Source: an uncultured Christensenella sp. | GTDB taxonomy: Bacteria > Bacillota > Clostridia > Christensenellales > UBA3700 | Length of the DNA: 52,880 nucleotides | Assembly: GCA_910584635.1 (NCBI GenBank) | Contig: CAJUBA010000009.1 | Location: 1-52,880 of the forward strand | Direction of reading: 5' to 3' | In this document: positions 16,100 through 24,846 of the stretch, piece by piece | How positions within the stretch are numbered: the first letter of the stretch is position 1 | Layout: every line of letters starts with the position of its first letter | Translations under genes and position numbers: made by a program | The notes under the pieces: generated by a model | The model's input: only the letters and a program-made list of their open reading frames with translations | Told to the model about the DNA's origin: nothing | Databases searched by the model: none

Positions 16100-17544
16100 T
16101 ACTCCTCCACTGCCTCGTCGCTTGCGATAAGTTGTATTTCGTCGTTCTCCGGCAAATCTCCGCCCACTTTGGAAAGTCTTTGATTTATCAAATCGTTGCG
16201 TTTTTCCACTTCTTCGATAGTATTTACCACCGTCGTAGCGTTTTTCTTTACCTTTCCGATCAGTTCGGTATACTTGCCGAAATCTTTTCTGAATTTATTG
16301 AGTTCCTTGACAATATCGCCGCTTCTCTTTTGTATTTTGAGCGTCGTAAATCCCACTTGCAAACTGTTCAAAAGCGCGGTAATAGTCGTAGGTCCGCAGA
16401 CGGTAACGGAAAAGTCGTTTTGCAACTGGTTTGTCAAAGCGCTGTCTTTGGCTATTTCCGCATACAGTCCCTCGGTGGGGACATACATCACGGCAAAGTT
16501 CGTGGTCTTGGGAACCTTGATATACTTTTGAGAAATGCTTCTCGCTTCTCTTTTTACCTCGTCGACAAGAGATTTTCTCGCCCCTTCGATTTTTTCCGAA
16601 TCCCCCTCCTCGCTGGCTTCGACGAGTCTTATGTATCTATCTAGCGGGAATTTGGAATCTATCGGAAGATATACCTTTTCATCTCCCTGCCCCGGCATAA
16701 CTATTACGAAATCTACCGCTTCCTGCGAGTTTTTGCTTAGTCGGAATTGCTTGCCGTATTGCTCTGGCGAAAGTATTTGATCCAACAGACTTTCAAGCGC
16801 GACTTCGCCCCAACCGCCTCTCGTTTTGACGTTGGCGAACATTTTGTTGAGGTTGGTAACTTTCGTAGAAAGATCCTGCATTTCTCCAAAGCCTCTTTGG
16901 ACTTTATCAAGTCTGTCGTTGACAATTTCAAACGCGCTCTGTATCCTTTTGTCAAGCGTACCCGAAAGTTTTTCGTCTACGGTTTCTCTCATCTTTTCCA
17001 GTTGTTTTTCATTGTCCTGTTTTACTCCCAAAAGTTGGACGCGGTTGTCTTCTCGCATATCTTTAAGAGAATTCTTTATCTCGTCGTTCATTTTATCGAG
17101 CGACTTTCCCGTATCGTCTTTGAGGTTTGTCAATGACTTCTCAGTCTTATCCTGCATCTTCTCCAACGCGTCGGTAGTATTCGCGCTCATCTGTCTTGTC
17201 GCAAGACGCATTTCTTCTCTTATCTCGTTCAACTGTTCTTTCGTGGTATTGAGATTATCGTCGAGAGTTTCCTTAAATGACTTCATATACATTTCCAACA
17301 TTTGTATAAGCGTACGGTTCGCTCCTTCGAAAGAAGATATTATAGAGTCCTTTTCCTTCGACGTATGCTCGTTGACAAGATTTTTGACCTCGTTGAGATT
17401 GTCGTTCAAATTCTCTATCTCGCCGAACAAACGCCCCTCGTCCGCGGTTCCGCCCCTTTTTCTCTTTGATAAATGCAACGCCAATACAACAACGATATTG
17501 ATAGCAAAACATATTATTACCGTTATCAACAAAATTTTATCCAT
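16099..17544 (-). CDS. rmuC: DNA recombination protein RmuC
   Basis: 481-aa RmuC. One N-terminal membrane anchor (about 4-25) is followed by a long coiled coil (about 40-210) rich in E, K, N and D with repeated LxxM spacing. The conserved RmuC endonuclease-like core then has RGGWGEVALESLLDQILSPE and later PIDSKFPLDRY and VMYVPTEGLYAE. RmuC limits inversions at short inverted repeats in E. coli; mechanism is poorly known. It overlaps the tRNA nucleotidyltransferase gene by 8 nt and the PHP gene by 1 nt. The start ATG at 17544 has AAGGAT upstream. Confidence 0.95.
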   Translation of the reverse strand: MDKILLITVIICFAINIVVVLALHLSKRKRGGTADEGRLFGEIENLNDNLNEVKNLVNEHTSKEKDSIISSFEGANRTLIQMLEMYMKSFKETLDDNLNTTKEQLNEIREEMRLATRQMSANTTDALEKMQDKTEKSLTNLKDDTGKSLDKMNDEIKNSLKDMREDNRVQLLGVKQDNEKQLEKMRETVDEKLSGTLDKRIQSAFEIVNDRLDKVQRGFGEMQDLSTKVTNLNKMFANVKTRGGWGEVALESLLDQILSPEQYGKQFRLSKNSQEAVDFVIVMPGQGDEKVYLPIDSKFPLDRYIRLVEASEEGDSEKIEGARKSLVDEVKREARSISQKYIKVPKTTNFAVMYVPTEGLYAEIAKDSALTNQLQNDFSVTVCGPTTITALLNSLQVGFTTLKIQKRSGDIVKELNKFRKDFGKYTELIGKVKKNATTVVNTIEEVEKRNDLINQRLSKVGGDLPENDEIQLIASDEAVEE

Positions 17545-18892
17545 TCTTTTTATCCTTCTTCTTTTCGGTATTTCTTTTTATTCGTTTGGCTATGGAAAGC
17601 AGAGTTTCTTTTTCGTTTTCCGCGCTGCGTCTTAAAGCCATATCCCAAAGTTGCCCCAACGTTTCTCCTATTTCCTTTCCTTTGAATCCCAATTGCGCCA
17701 TATCGTTGCCGTTCACGGCGAGTTGAGATAATGACAGCGGAACTTGCTCTTGAAGCATTTTTGAATATACTTCTCTTATTTTTTCTGCGGTACGCGAATT
17801 TTGCAAATATCCCGTGCCTTTGCAGTCCGCTTCGAACAACGCTATAAGATCGTCGAGAATATCCAGATTCTTTACGATAAAACGTCTGTACTTTACCTCT
17901 CTGGCGTTGCCGTTGACGTCAAACATGTGTTCGAGCGTCATTCTCGAAACTTTCTCTATCGTTTTCTTTGGATATTTCAATCTTGTCAAAACTTCTTCCG
18001 TTATTTTCGCGCCAATCACGTTATGCAAATAAGTGTTTCCGCACTCGGCGTAACACGCTCCCTTTCCCACGTCGTGAAACAGTCCCGCAAGTCTTACGCT
18101 CGGCGGGCAGTTCTCCACTACCGCGAAAATGTGTTCCAATACGTCATACTTATGATATTTTTCATTCTGCGCCACTTTATCGTTCGCCGCCAATTCGGGA
18201 AGTATGATTTTCAACGCGCCTATTTCGTTTAGCAGTTCCAACGCCTTACGGCAGTTATCTCCCGCCAAAATCTTATCCAGTTCCTCTCTAATCCTTTCAA
18301 CGGAAATATCGTTAAGTCCCGCCGCCAACTTTTTAGCGCTTGCAAGAGTTTGCTCCTCCACGCCGTAACCCAAAGTCGATACGAATCTTATCATGCGCAT
18401 TATTCTCAAGCCGTCCTGTCCCAACGTAATATCGGGAGCGTCCGCCGTAGAGAGTATGCCGTTTTTTATATCAACAATCCCGCCCAAAGGATCGACTAAT
18501 TTTTCTTGCGACAAATCGTAATATACCGTGTTACATTTGAAATCGCGTCTTTTTGCGTCCTGTAATATATCGTCGGTAAAACGTACGCTGACGGGCGAAT
18601 GAACTCCGCTCCCGCTAGGATAACTGTCCACCCTGAACGCGGTATATTCGTAGGAATACTTTCCCTTTATTATCATTGTGCCCAAACGCAAAGACGCTTC
18701 GCAAACCTTGAATCCGCCCTCTTCCAAAACGCTTTGCAAATCTTGCGGCAATATCGCGCCGGCAAGGTCTATATCGTAGCATTGTTTTCCTCTGAGCGCG
18801 TCGCGTACGCATCCGCCTACTGCGTAGAGTTTTTTATTTTCGGGAAAATACGAAGCAAGTCTTTTGAGTTCTTCTTCTCTCTCGTCTTTCAC
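17537..18892 (-). CDS. cca: CCA tRNA nucleotidyltransferase
   Basis: 451-aa class II nucleotidyltransferase adding or repairing the CCA end of tRNAs. The head domain has LYAVGGCVRDALRG (23-36) and the metal pair DID in CYDIDLAGA. The RNA-binding neck has RDFKCNTVYYD and DPLGGIVDIKNGILS, and the flexible-arm region GLRIMRMIRFVS. An HD domain (LAGLFHDVGKG, about 268-278) follows. The start is GTG at 18892 with AAGGAGA, overlapping the hpt stop (GTGA). Its length and HD insertion suit the Bacillota CCA-adding type. Confidence 0.93.
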   Translation of the reverse strand: MKDEREEELKRLASYFPENKKLYAVGGCVRDALRGKQCYDIDLAGAILPQDLQSVLEEGGFKVCEASLRLGTMIIKGKYSYEYTAFRVDSYPSGSGVHSPVSVRFTDDILQDAKRRDFKCNTVYYDLSQEKLVDPLGGIVDIKNGILSTADAPDITLGQDGLRIMRMIRFVSTLGYGVEEQTLASAKKLAAGLNDISVERIREELDKILAGDNCRKALELLNEIGALKIILPELAANDKVAQNEKYHKYDVLEHIFAVVENCPPSVRLAGLFHDVGKGACYAECGNTYLHNVIGAKITEEVLTRLKYPKKTIEKVSRMTLEHMFDVNGNAREVKYRRFIVKNLDILDDLIALFEADCKGTGYLQNSRTAEKIREVYSKMLQEQVPLSLSQLAVNGNDMAQLGFKGKEIGETLGQLWDMALRRSAENEKETLLSIAKRIKRNTEKKKDKKNG

Positions 18893-19428
18893 TCTCTTTC
18901 TCCTTCATCTAAGGAAATCGCGCCGATATAAGGAAGATTCCTGTATTTTCCGTCAAAGTCCAGTCCGTAACCTACGACGAATTCGTCGCCTATTTGATAA
19001 CCTACGTAATCCGCCTTAAAGTCTACGCGACGTCCCGACGGCTTGTCTAAGAAAGCGCAAACCTTAACGCTTTTCGCGCCTCTGTTTTTCAACGTCAATG
19101 TCAAGGTTTTCATAGTAAGACCGCTGTCTATTATATCTTCTACGACTATTACGTCCTTTCCCGATATATCGCAATCGAGATCTTTAATTATATTTATCTT
19201 TCCGCTCGACGAAGTTCCCGCGCCGTAACTGGATACGGATATTGTATCGAAAATCAACGGAAGGTCGATTTGTCTTACCAAATCGCTGTAAAATACCATA
19301 GCGCCTTTAAGCACGCAAATTAAGACGGGCGATTTTTCCGCGTAATCCGTCTGTATCAGCGCGCCCATTTGCGCGACTCGGTTTTTTATGTCTTTTGCGT
19401 TAATTAGTATTTTATCGATTTTTTCCAT
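18889..19428 (-). CDS. hpt: Hypoxanthine phosphoribosyltransferase
   Basis: 179-aa purine salvage enzyme converting hypoxanthine or guanine with PRPP to IMP or GMP. The PRPP-binding loop VVEDIIDSGLTM (about 95-106) and the flexible-loop SSYGAGTSSSG are clear, and the C-terminal VGYGLDFDGKYRNLPYIG is the standard hpt ending. It overlaps tilS by 17 nt; the tilS-hpt pair is classical in Bacillota. The ribosome site is weak, fitting translational coupling to tilS. Confidence 0.96.
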   Translation of the reverse strand: MEKIDKILINAKDIKNRVAQMGALIQTDYAEKSPVLICVLKGAMVFYSDLVRQIDLPLIFDTISVSSYGAGTSSSGKINIIKDLDCDISGKDVIVVEDIIDSGLTMKTLTLTLKNRGAKSVKVCAFLDKPSGRRVDFKADYVGYQIGDEFVVGYGLDFDGKYRNLPYIGAISLDEGERE

Positions 19429-20725
19429 GCCGGTCAGTTCCGTCTTTCTTTATAATTTGGATATAAGCCTTGCGTTTGGTATTCTCGCCGACTTTGACAG
19501 CGTCGCTTATCTCATATTCGGGGAGCAAATATACGACGTTATCTTTTGCTATTACGACAACGTTGTCGCGCAATCTTTTGGGGATTTTCGCGTCGGTAAA
19601 ATAATCGCCCAAACTTTTGGTTCCGCCTTTATATCTTTTGAATATATCTCCCTGCCGTCTGTTGCGAATCAAACACCCGTCAAGCGCGTCCAAATCGCAG
19701 ACGAGTCCGTCCTTGAATTCCTTTGACAGCGTGAGAAGTCTGTCCCCCAAATCGTATTCTCCGTATCCGTTTATTACTCCGCTGTATTCGCGTTTCTCGC
19801 AAAGCGCAAAAGCCACGCAATCGCTCTGTCTGTGCGCTTTCAAACCGAACGGCAAATCCACGCTTGCTCCGCTTTGCTTATCTTTAAGAGACCTTATGGA
19901 CTGTATATGCTTGCTTGTCAAATCCACTCTTGTGGTAATGCTGTCCACCGCGTTGATTACAGTCTGAGAAATAACCGCGTCTTCTTTATCGAACACTTGA
20001 ATAGGTATACGCGCTTCCCCTTCGTCCAAAACGAAGTCTTTGCAATACCCGTCCAAAAAAGAAACTATTTCTTCCGCTCTTTGCGAAAGTCTTGCGACGT
20101 TGCCATCCAGCCCGCCGTAAACTTTTTTGATAAGCGGTATAATCTCCCTTCTCAATCTGTTTCTCGTATAATCTACGCTCTCGTTCGTGCTGTCTTCGAC
20201 AAACGGTATATCCATCTCTTCAATATAAGCGTCTATATCTTCCCTTGCACAGTCCAACATAGGTCTTAATAAAATCCCGTCGTCTATATTCATTCCGCAC
20301 AGACCTTTTAATCCGCTTCCTCTGAAAACGTGCATAAGTATGCTTTCCACGTTGTCCGAAAGGTGATGCGCCGTTACTACTCTTTGCGCTTTGCCCGTCT
20401 TTACCGTATCCGCAAAAATCTGCCTTCTTCTTATTCTTGCGCCCTGCTCGACGGTATAGCCGTTTTCCGCGCAAAAAGAGGGAATATCTTCTTCGTATAT
20501 TTCGCAAACCACTCCCATTTCTCGGCAGTATTGCGCTACGAAATCTCTATCTCTTTTCCCTTCGTCGCCTCTAAGATTGTGATGTACGGTAATTACAAAA
20601 AAACTATCATTGTCTACAACGCTTGAAATTGCGTCGAGCATAACCATTGAATCCCTGCCTCCGCTTACCGCAAGCGCAAGTTTGTCAAACTTTTTTATAT
20701 ACCCGTAATCGAATCCTTTCAACAT
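19412..20725 (-). CDS. tilS: tRNA(Ile)-lysidine synthase TilS
   Basis: 437-aa enzyme putting lysidine at C34 of the CAU-anticodon tRNA-Ile so that it reads AUA. The PP-loop SGGRDS is at 21-26 and VTVHHNLRGDEG follows. The C-terminal substrate-recognition domain is seen in RNRRQGDIFKRYKGGTKSLG and DYFTDAKIPKRLRDNVVVI. It is the first gene of a six-gene minus-strand operon ending at 14797. There is no Shine-Dalgarno; the -10 box ends 6 nt before the ATG, so the operon mRNA should be leaderless. Confidence 0.95.
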   Translation of the reverse strand: MLKGFDYGYIKKFDKLALAVSGGRDSMVMLDAISSVVDNDSFFVITVHHNLRGDEGKRDRDFVAQYCREMGVVCEIYEEDIPSFCAENGYTVEQGARIRRRQIFADTVKTGKAQRVVTAHHLSDNVESILMHVFRGSGLKGLCGMNIDDGILLRPMLDCAREDIDAYIEEMDIPFVEDSTNESVDYTRNRLRREIIPLIKKVYGGLDGNVARLSQRAEEIVSFLDGYCKDFVLDEGEARIPIQVFDKEDAVISQTVINAVDSITTRVDLTSKHIQSIRSLKDKQSGASVDLPFGLKAHRQSDCVAFALCEKREYSGVINGYGEYDLGDRLLTLSKEFKDGLVCDLDALDGCLIRNRRQGDIFKRYKGGTKSLGDYFTDAKIPKRLRDNVVVIAKDNVVYLLPEYEISDAVKVGENTKRKAYIQIIKKDGTDRHGKNR

Positions 20726-20731
20726 ATTTTT

Positions 20732-20760
20732 ATTATATATTAAAACCTTTGATAAATCAA
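20732..20760 (-). promoter_or_regulatory. Promoter predicting a leaderless tilS operon mRNA
   Basis: Minus-strand TTGATT, exactly 17 bp, TATAAT, then six nt (AAAAAT) to the tilS ATG at 20725. Without a ribosome site, initiation must be leaderless or nearly so. Confidence 0.7.
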
Positions 20761-20888
20761 GTATTATTATATTCGAGCGTACGTTGTATCCTACTCTTTG
20801 ACGTCGTATTTTCGTATATTTTATACAATCTCCAAACTATTTTCTTTTGGGCGCGGTAGTGCAAAATAATCTTATAATCCTATTCCCG

Positions 20889-20917
20889 TTGACACTGCGC
20901 GCCTATAAGAATATAAT
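20889..20917 (+). promoter_or_regulatory. Full-consensus sigma-A promoter of the Cys-rich protein gene
   Basis: TTGACA (20889-20894), exactly 17 bp, TATAAT (20912-20917). Both hexamers match consensus perfectly. The leader is about 24 nt and contains GGAGGTGG. Strong constitutive expression is expected. Confidence 0.85.
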
Positions 20918-20947
20918 AAATTCGGCGATAATTTAATGGAGGTGGAT

Positions 20948-21166
20948 ATGAGCGTTAATTTAAGCGAGTTTTGCGTATGCAAAGATACGGCTTGCCCGCT
21001 TCATCCGTCGAATCACGACAAAGGCTGTTCTCTTTGTATAGCAAAAAACTTGAAGAAAAAAGAAATACCGAGTTGCTTTTTCCAAGCGGCGGACGGTTAT
21101 CCGAGCGATAACGGTTACTCATTTGAATCGTTTGCAAAACTCGTTCTTTCCCAAAAAAATAAATAA
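20948..21166 (+). CDS. Small cysteine-rich protein (DUF6485-like)
   Basis: 72-aa protein with ordered cysteines: FCVCKDTACPLH, then GCSLCIAKNLKKKEIPSCFF, and a C-terminal SFESFAKLVL helix. The spacing resembles the short DUF6485 proteins of Clostridia, which probably bind a metal. The chosen start is the ATG at 20948 because GGAGGTGG sits 5-10 nt upstream; an ATG at 20936 falls before that site. The full-consensus promoter suggests it is abundant. Function unknown; the next gene encodes a metal transporter. Confidence 0.8.
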   Translation: MSVNLSEFCVCKDTACPLHPSNHDKGCSLCIAKNLKKKEIPSCFFQAADGYPSDNGYSFESFAKLVLSQKNK

Positions 21167-21223
21167 ACTCGACGATTTTATCATAAATTATACAAAATAA
21201 TTACTATGATTATTTTCGCTTGC

Positions 21224-21252
21224 TTGCAATCGAGCAAAAAGTATGATATAAC
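21224..21252 (+). promoter_or_regulatory. Predicted promoter of the ZIP transporter gene
   Basis: TTGCAA, 17 bp, TATAAC. The -35 region overlaps a small inverted repeat (cgcttgcttgcaatcgagcaa). Confidence 0.6.
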
Positions 21253-21284
21253 CGACTTTGTAGATATAAACCAAAAGGACGAAA

Positions 21285-22145
21285 ATGGAATACCTTGCTA
21301 TTATAATCATTACTTTAATATCCGGCGTGGTAGGCACGGGACTAGGCGGTCTTATAGGAGCGATACTAAAACGCGACTCCAACAAAATCGTAAGTCTTCT
21401 GCTTTCATTTGCCGCGGGCATTATGCTTGCGGTAGTGTGCTTCGATCTTATGAGCGAGCCTATCGAAATGATGAAAGAGGGTTCTATGCCCAAGTATACT
21501 CCTATAATAGTTGTCGTCGCGGTAGTATTCGGATACGCTATCGTCTATCTTCTCAACTTTCTTATCGATAGAAGCGCAAACAGCGAGGTCAAACATATAG
21601 ATGAAAATCATCCGTCGACGGCTGACGATTTGGACGAACTCATACACGCCGACCATTTCGAAACGCACAAGGAAAATCATTCCAATTTGTTTGTAGCAGG
21701 ACTTGTGATGATGATAGCGATTGCGTTGCACAACTTACCAGAAGGTATGGTAATAGGAGCGTCTTACGCGCTTGAACCCGACTTAATTGCCAACCTGTTT
21801 TCGGGAAGCGGATTTATAATGGCGATAGTAATAGGACTTCACAATATCCCCGAAGGCATGGCGGTTTCCGTTCCCCTTATATCGGGCGGAATGGGCAAAA
21901 CCAAAGCGACTCTTCTCACCGCTTTGAGCGGACTGCCGACAGTCTTCGGCGCATTGTTGGGGTACGCTCTCGGCGGTATAAACGACCTAATGCTCGTACT
22001 CTCGCTCGGTTTTGCAAGCGGAGCAATGCTCTACGTCGTTTTCGGAGAACTTCTCCCCGAATCTATTCTTATGTGGAAAAGCAAACTTCCCGCGCTCTCT
22101 TTGTTTATCGGCGTGCTTGTAGGATTTTTGTTGGTAATGTTTTAA
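21285..22145 (+). CDS. ZIP family metal ion transporter
   Basis: 286-aa polytopic membrane protein with about eight hydrophobic segments. Two ZIP metal-site helices are explicit: ALHNLPEGMVIG and GLHNIPEGMAV. Between TM3 and TM4 a cytoplasmic loop is rich in His and Asp/Glu (HIDENHPSTADDLDELIHAD), a likely metal sensor. It should import zinc, or iron or manganese (substrate inferred from family). The start ATG at 21285 has AAGGACG upstream, with its own promoter. Confidence 0.92.
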   Translation: MEYLAIIIITLISGVVGTGLGGLIGAILKRDSNKIVSLLLSFAAGIMLAVVCFDLMSEPIEMMKEGSMPKYTPIIVVVAVVFGYAIVYLLNFLIDRSANSEVKHIDENHPSTADDLDELIHADHFETHKENHSNLFVAGLVMMIAIALHNLPEGMVIGASYALEPDLIANLFSGSGFIMAIVIGLHNIPEGMAVSVPLISGGMGKTKATLLTALSGLPTVFGALLGYALGGINDLMLVLSLGFASGAMLYVVFGELLPESILMWKSKLPALSLFIGVLVGFLLVMF

Positions 22146-22164
22146 TGAAAAAGTTATCGAGTAC

Positions 22165-22706
22165 TCAATTATTACTCTTTTTTACAATATCAGTATTAAG
22201 CAACCACTCTTTTAAGAGCAAATCAATTTCTTCTTTAGTTTTTCCAAAGAAAACGCTATCTTCCTCTCGCCATAGGTTGATAATTTTTAATCCTATTTTT
22301 TGAGCATATTTCATTGCGGTTTTTGCTCCGCTTTTGCTTTTTTTCTCATCAACATAACAAATCAAAGTGTCGCACGTATCAATCATTAAACGATTACTCA
22401 ATGTAATTTGAGTTTTGAAATGAGCATCCTCAATCTCGTAAATTACGGTGCTTACATCTCGATAATAGTCCGAATACTTATCAATCTTATGTAGACTGGT
22501 AAAACAATTTCTATATTGATATCCTTATATTTCTTCCGCAGATTTCTGCAAGCGTTTAACGCTAAATTATCAAATTCCCCATAAGTACCCATAGTAAAAT
22601 TATTACAACCTTGCTCTAGTATAATCTCTTCTATCGAATTCTCAATACGTTGGTATATTCCTTTGCCACATAACTGTCTATGCCCTATAAAAGCCGTTTT
22701 GCTCAT
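22165..22706 (-). pseudogene. SLOG/DUF1273-like protein, frameshifted
   Basis: Two adjacent frames make one protein. The N-terminal part (22452-22706) starts SKTAFIGHRQLCGKGIYQRI and has FTMGTYGEFDNLALNACRNL; the C-terminal part (22165 to about 22500) has a segment that translates IDKYSDYYRDVSTVIYEI and DAHFKTQITLSNRLMIDTCD, then DTLICYV. They would join in line if one base were added within the run ggtaaaac at about 22498-22505 (family proteins read VxTSL there). The SLOG fold binds nucleotides or ligands and occurs in conflict systems. A good GGGAG ribosome site and a -10 box (22731-22736) are intact, so the break is recent or a sequencing error. Confidence 0.7.
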
Positions 22707-22730
22707 AACTATCTCCCTATTGATAATACT

Positions 22731-22802
22731 ATTATAGCACAGAGCAGAGATATATCTCTCTTTTATTTTAATATTTTTTGATAAAATATAAGAGATATAT
22801 CT
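22731..22802. promoter_or_regulatory. Paired AGATATATCT palindromes between divergent genes (candidate operators)
   Basis: A perfect 14-bp palindrome agagatatatctct lies at 22746-22759 and its 10-bp core recurs at 22793-22802. The first overlaps the -35 position of the minus-strand SLOG promoter (TATAAT on the minus strand at 22731-22736); the second lies just upstream of the XRE ribosome site. They are good candidate sites for the neighbouring XRE protein (inference). Confidence 0.5.
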
Positions 22803-22817
22803 ACACAGGATGTTTTG

Positions 22818-23063
22818 ATGAAATTAGAAGAAGCAATAACAAAAAGAATATTCAATCTTTGCTATAAAAGAAATATAACGCCCAATAAATTGGCAAGTAT
22901 GGCAGGGTTACCGTCTGCCACTATTAGATGTATATTTTACGGTAAAAGTAAAAATCCGGGAACTAGAACGTTGTTGGATATTTGTCAGGCTTTAGATATT
23001 TCTTTATATGATTTCTTCAATGACCCGCTGTTTCAAACTAAGGAACTGGAAGGAAGTTATTAA
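22818..23063 (+). CDS. XRE family helix-turn-helix regulator
   Basis: 81-aa DNA-binding protein consisting of one HTH domain: NITPNKLASMAGLPSATIRC is the helix-turn-helix, followed by TRTLLDICQALDISLYDFF. The ATG at 22818 has AGGATG upstream. It is divergent from the SLOG-type gene and faces two copies of the AGATATATCT palindrome, so it probably represses itself and that gene. It has no effector domain. Confidence 0.85.
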   Translation: MKLEEAITKRIFNLCYKRNITPNKLASMAGLPSATIRCIFYGKSKNPGTRTLLDICQALDISLYDFFNDPLFQTKELEGSY

Positions 23064-23065
23064 AT

Positions 23066-23620
23066 TTAATTGAATTCTTTAATAGCAATATCCGTATATT
23101 TATTTATAAAATCGCTTTTAGCGGATGTATAAGCGTCCCTATCATATTTATATTTCTCCGCTAACGTTATTTTCAAGTTTTCGTACTCTTTGGCTATTTC
23201 TGGATAAGCGTTTAGATAAGCGCAAAAATAAACTTCGCGTTTGCCGATTTTATGTTGTAAATGCAAATGAAATACCTTTTCCGCGTAGCCGTTTTCCGTA
23301 TACCCTTTATTAAGCGAAATTCTGACGTCTGTTACCGACATAATTATGTAGCCGCATTCTTTTTGCAGTCTTTCGGCAATTTCCAGCAAATTATTTGATT
23401 CGTCTAATTCGACCAGTATGTCGACTATGGGTTTTGCCATAATATTGTCAATCGCGGTGCTTCCTATATGATAAACGTCGCTGTTTTCGGGAAGATATTT
23501 TTTTAAGTCTTTAGATTCCGACAAACAATTTTCTTTCCAAACCGCTTTATGGCAAACTAAATTTATCGGAAATAGTTGCCAAAGTTCTTCAAGCGTCATT
23601 TCAGATAATTTTTTAGCCAT
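23066..23620 (-). CDS. GrpB family protein (UPF0157)
   Basis: 184-aa nucleotidyltransferase-fold protein of the GrpB/UPF0157 family. The signature VYHIGSTAIDNIMAKPIVDI (about 49-68) and the later AEKVFHLHLQHKIG are present, with the C-terminal YTSAKSDFINKY. Members often sit beside or fuse to GNAT or CoaE domains; the biochemical role is not established. A GGGGGAGAA ribosome site precedes the ATG. It converges on the XRE gene with only 2 nt between stop codons and is followed upstream by a methyltransferase gene. Confidence 0.88.
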   Translation of the reverse strand: MAKKLSEMTLEELWQLFPINLVCHKAVWKENCLSESKDLKKYLPENSDVYHIGSTAIDNIMAKPIVDILVELDESNNLLEIAERLQKECGYIIMSVTDVRISLNKGYTENGYAEKVFHLHLQHKIGKREVYFCAYLNAYPEIAKEYENLKITLAEKYKYDRDAYTSAKSDFINKYTDIAIKEFN

Positions 23621-23641
23621 AAACTTCTCCCCCTCTTCGTA

Positions 23642-24322
23642 TTATTTTATAGCGACTGTTACCGAAAACTTTTGCATGGTATAGACGCATTTGACGATTG
23701 CAAATCCGCAGTCTTTAAGCATATCCGACTGTTGTTCGACCGAACATTCTCTATCGAGTTTTCTACGCTCTTTCCAAAGCGAAATGTCTTCTTTACTAAG
23801 TCCGCTTTTTTCAAAGCCGTTCTCCCAATATACGTCGTACCAATTATTCAACGCTTCGCTACCCGCGCAAAATTGGTCGTAATTTACAAACACCCCGCCT
23901 ACGGGTAATTTTTCAAATATTCTCTTAAACAATTCAATCTTTTCCGCGTGTTCCAAATGATGTATCGAAAGAGCGGAAATTATTAAGTCAAAGTCGCGGT
24001 CAGGCAGTTTTTTCGTATAATCTTCCACAAGATATTCTATATTTGTCATTCCGCAAAATCTTTCCCTTGCGATTCTCAACATATCTTCCGCTATATCGAC
24101 AAGCGTATAATTCGATTTGGGAAAATTTTGATACCAAAAGGAAGTCAAGATTCCTGTTCCCGCGCCTAAATCCAATACGCTTTTCGGATCATCTATATTG
24201 CTTGCAATAAAGTCCGTAGTATCTAAATAAAATCCGTCAAAACATGGAATAAACTTGCGACGGTTTTCGTCGTATTTTTTTGCAATCATATTAAATTGAT
24301 TTTGTATATCTTTTACTTCCAT
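23642..24322 (-). CDS. Class I SAM-dependent methyltransferase
   Basis: 226-aa Rossmann-fold methyltransferase. Motif I is VLDLGAGTGILT (49-60), the acidic end of strand 2 is YTLVDIAEDML, and motif IV is FDLIISALSIHHLEH. The type resembles small-molecule or UbiE/TehB-like enzymes; substrate unknown. No convincing ribosome site is seen before the ATG at 24322. It lies 21 nt upstream of the GrpB-like gene and is probably cotranscribed with it. Confidence 0.85.
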   Translation of the reverse strand: MEVKDIQNQFNMIAKKYDENRRKFIPCFDGFYLDTTDFIASNIDDPKSVLDLGAGTGILTSFWYQNFPKSNYTLVDIAEDMLRIARERFCGMTNIEYLVEDYTKKLPDRDFDLIISALSIHHLEHAEKIELFKRIFEKLPVGGVFVNYDQFCAGSEALNNWYDVYWENGFEKSGLSKEDISLWKERRKLDRECSVEQQSDMLKDCGFAIVKCVYTMQKFSVTVAIK

Positions 24323-24846
24323 TTTTATACCGTTTCTTATTTATACTAATTATCCGTTTATTTCTCGCCTAAGCGTGAAATCTTCGTTCTACTTAGATTT
24401 TGATCGGACTTACTTTTTACCGACCAGTCGTAAAATCTTCATTGCATTACGATTTCGGCCGGACTTATTTATATGGATAGCCTATCGGCATTGAACTTAG
24501 ATATTTCGACTACGCATACGCTCCGCTCAATATGACGGATGAATAAACATTTCTCCGTTCTATTAATATAACAATTATAAAAACGTTTCGCTAAATTTTC
24601 AACCAACAATAGAATTAACAAATCTTGTTTCCTCTCCCGTCATTCTGAGCGTAGTCGAAGAATCCAGTCAAATGCCGTTAGGCTATCCGTTCAATAATTA
24701 CATTTTATTCGTTTATTTTTTACCTGTCAATAAATTTAATAAACTCGATTTATATATTAAAATAATAATGACACCCCGTCAATATAATTTATATTTCTAA
24801 TTTATTACATAAGGGCGTAAACAAATTTATATTTTAAAAATATCAT
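24323..24846. repeat. Gene-free region with dispersed palindromic repeat copy 3
   Basis: The 524 bp hold the best-preserved repeat copy. Forward parts are at about 24365-24540 (gtaaaatcttcattgcattacg, ggatagcctatcggcattga, cgctccgctcaatatgacgg) and an inverted partner at about 24634-24695 (cattctgagcgtagtcgaag followed by the reverse of ggatagc-cggcat). About 90 AT-rich bases separate the arms. The rest (24700-24846) is AT-rich without features. It marks the left edge of the nuclease-helicase gene. Confidence 0.7.
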
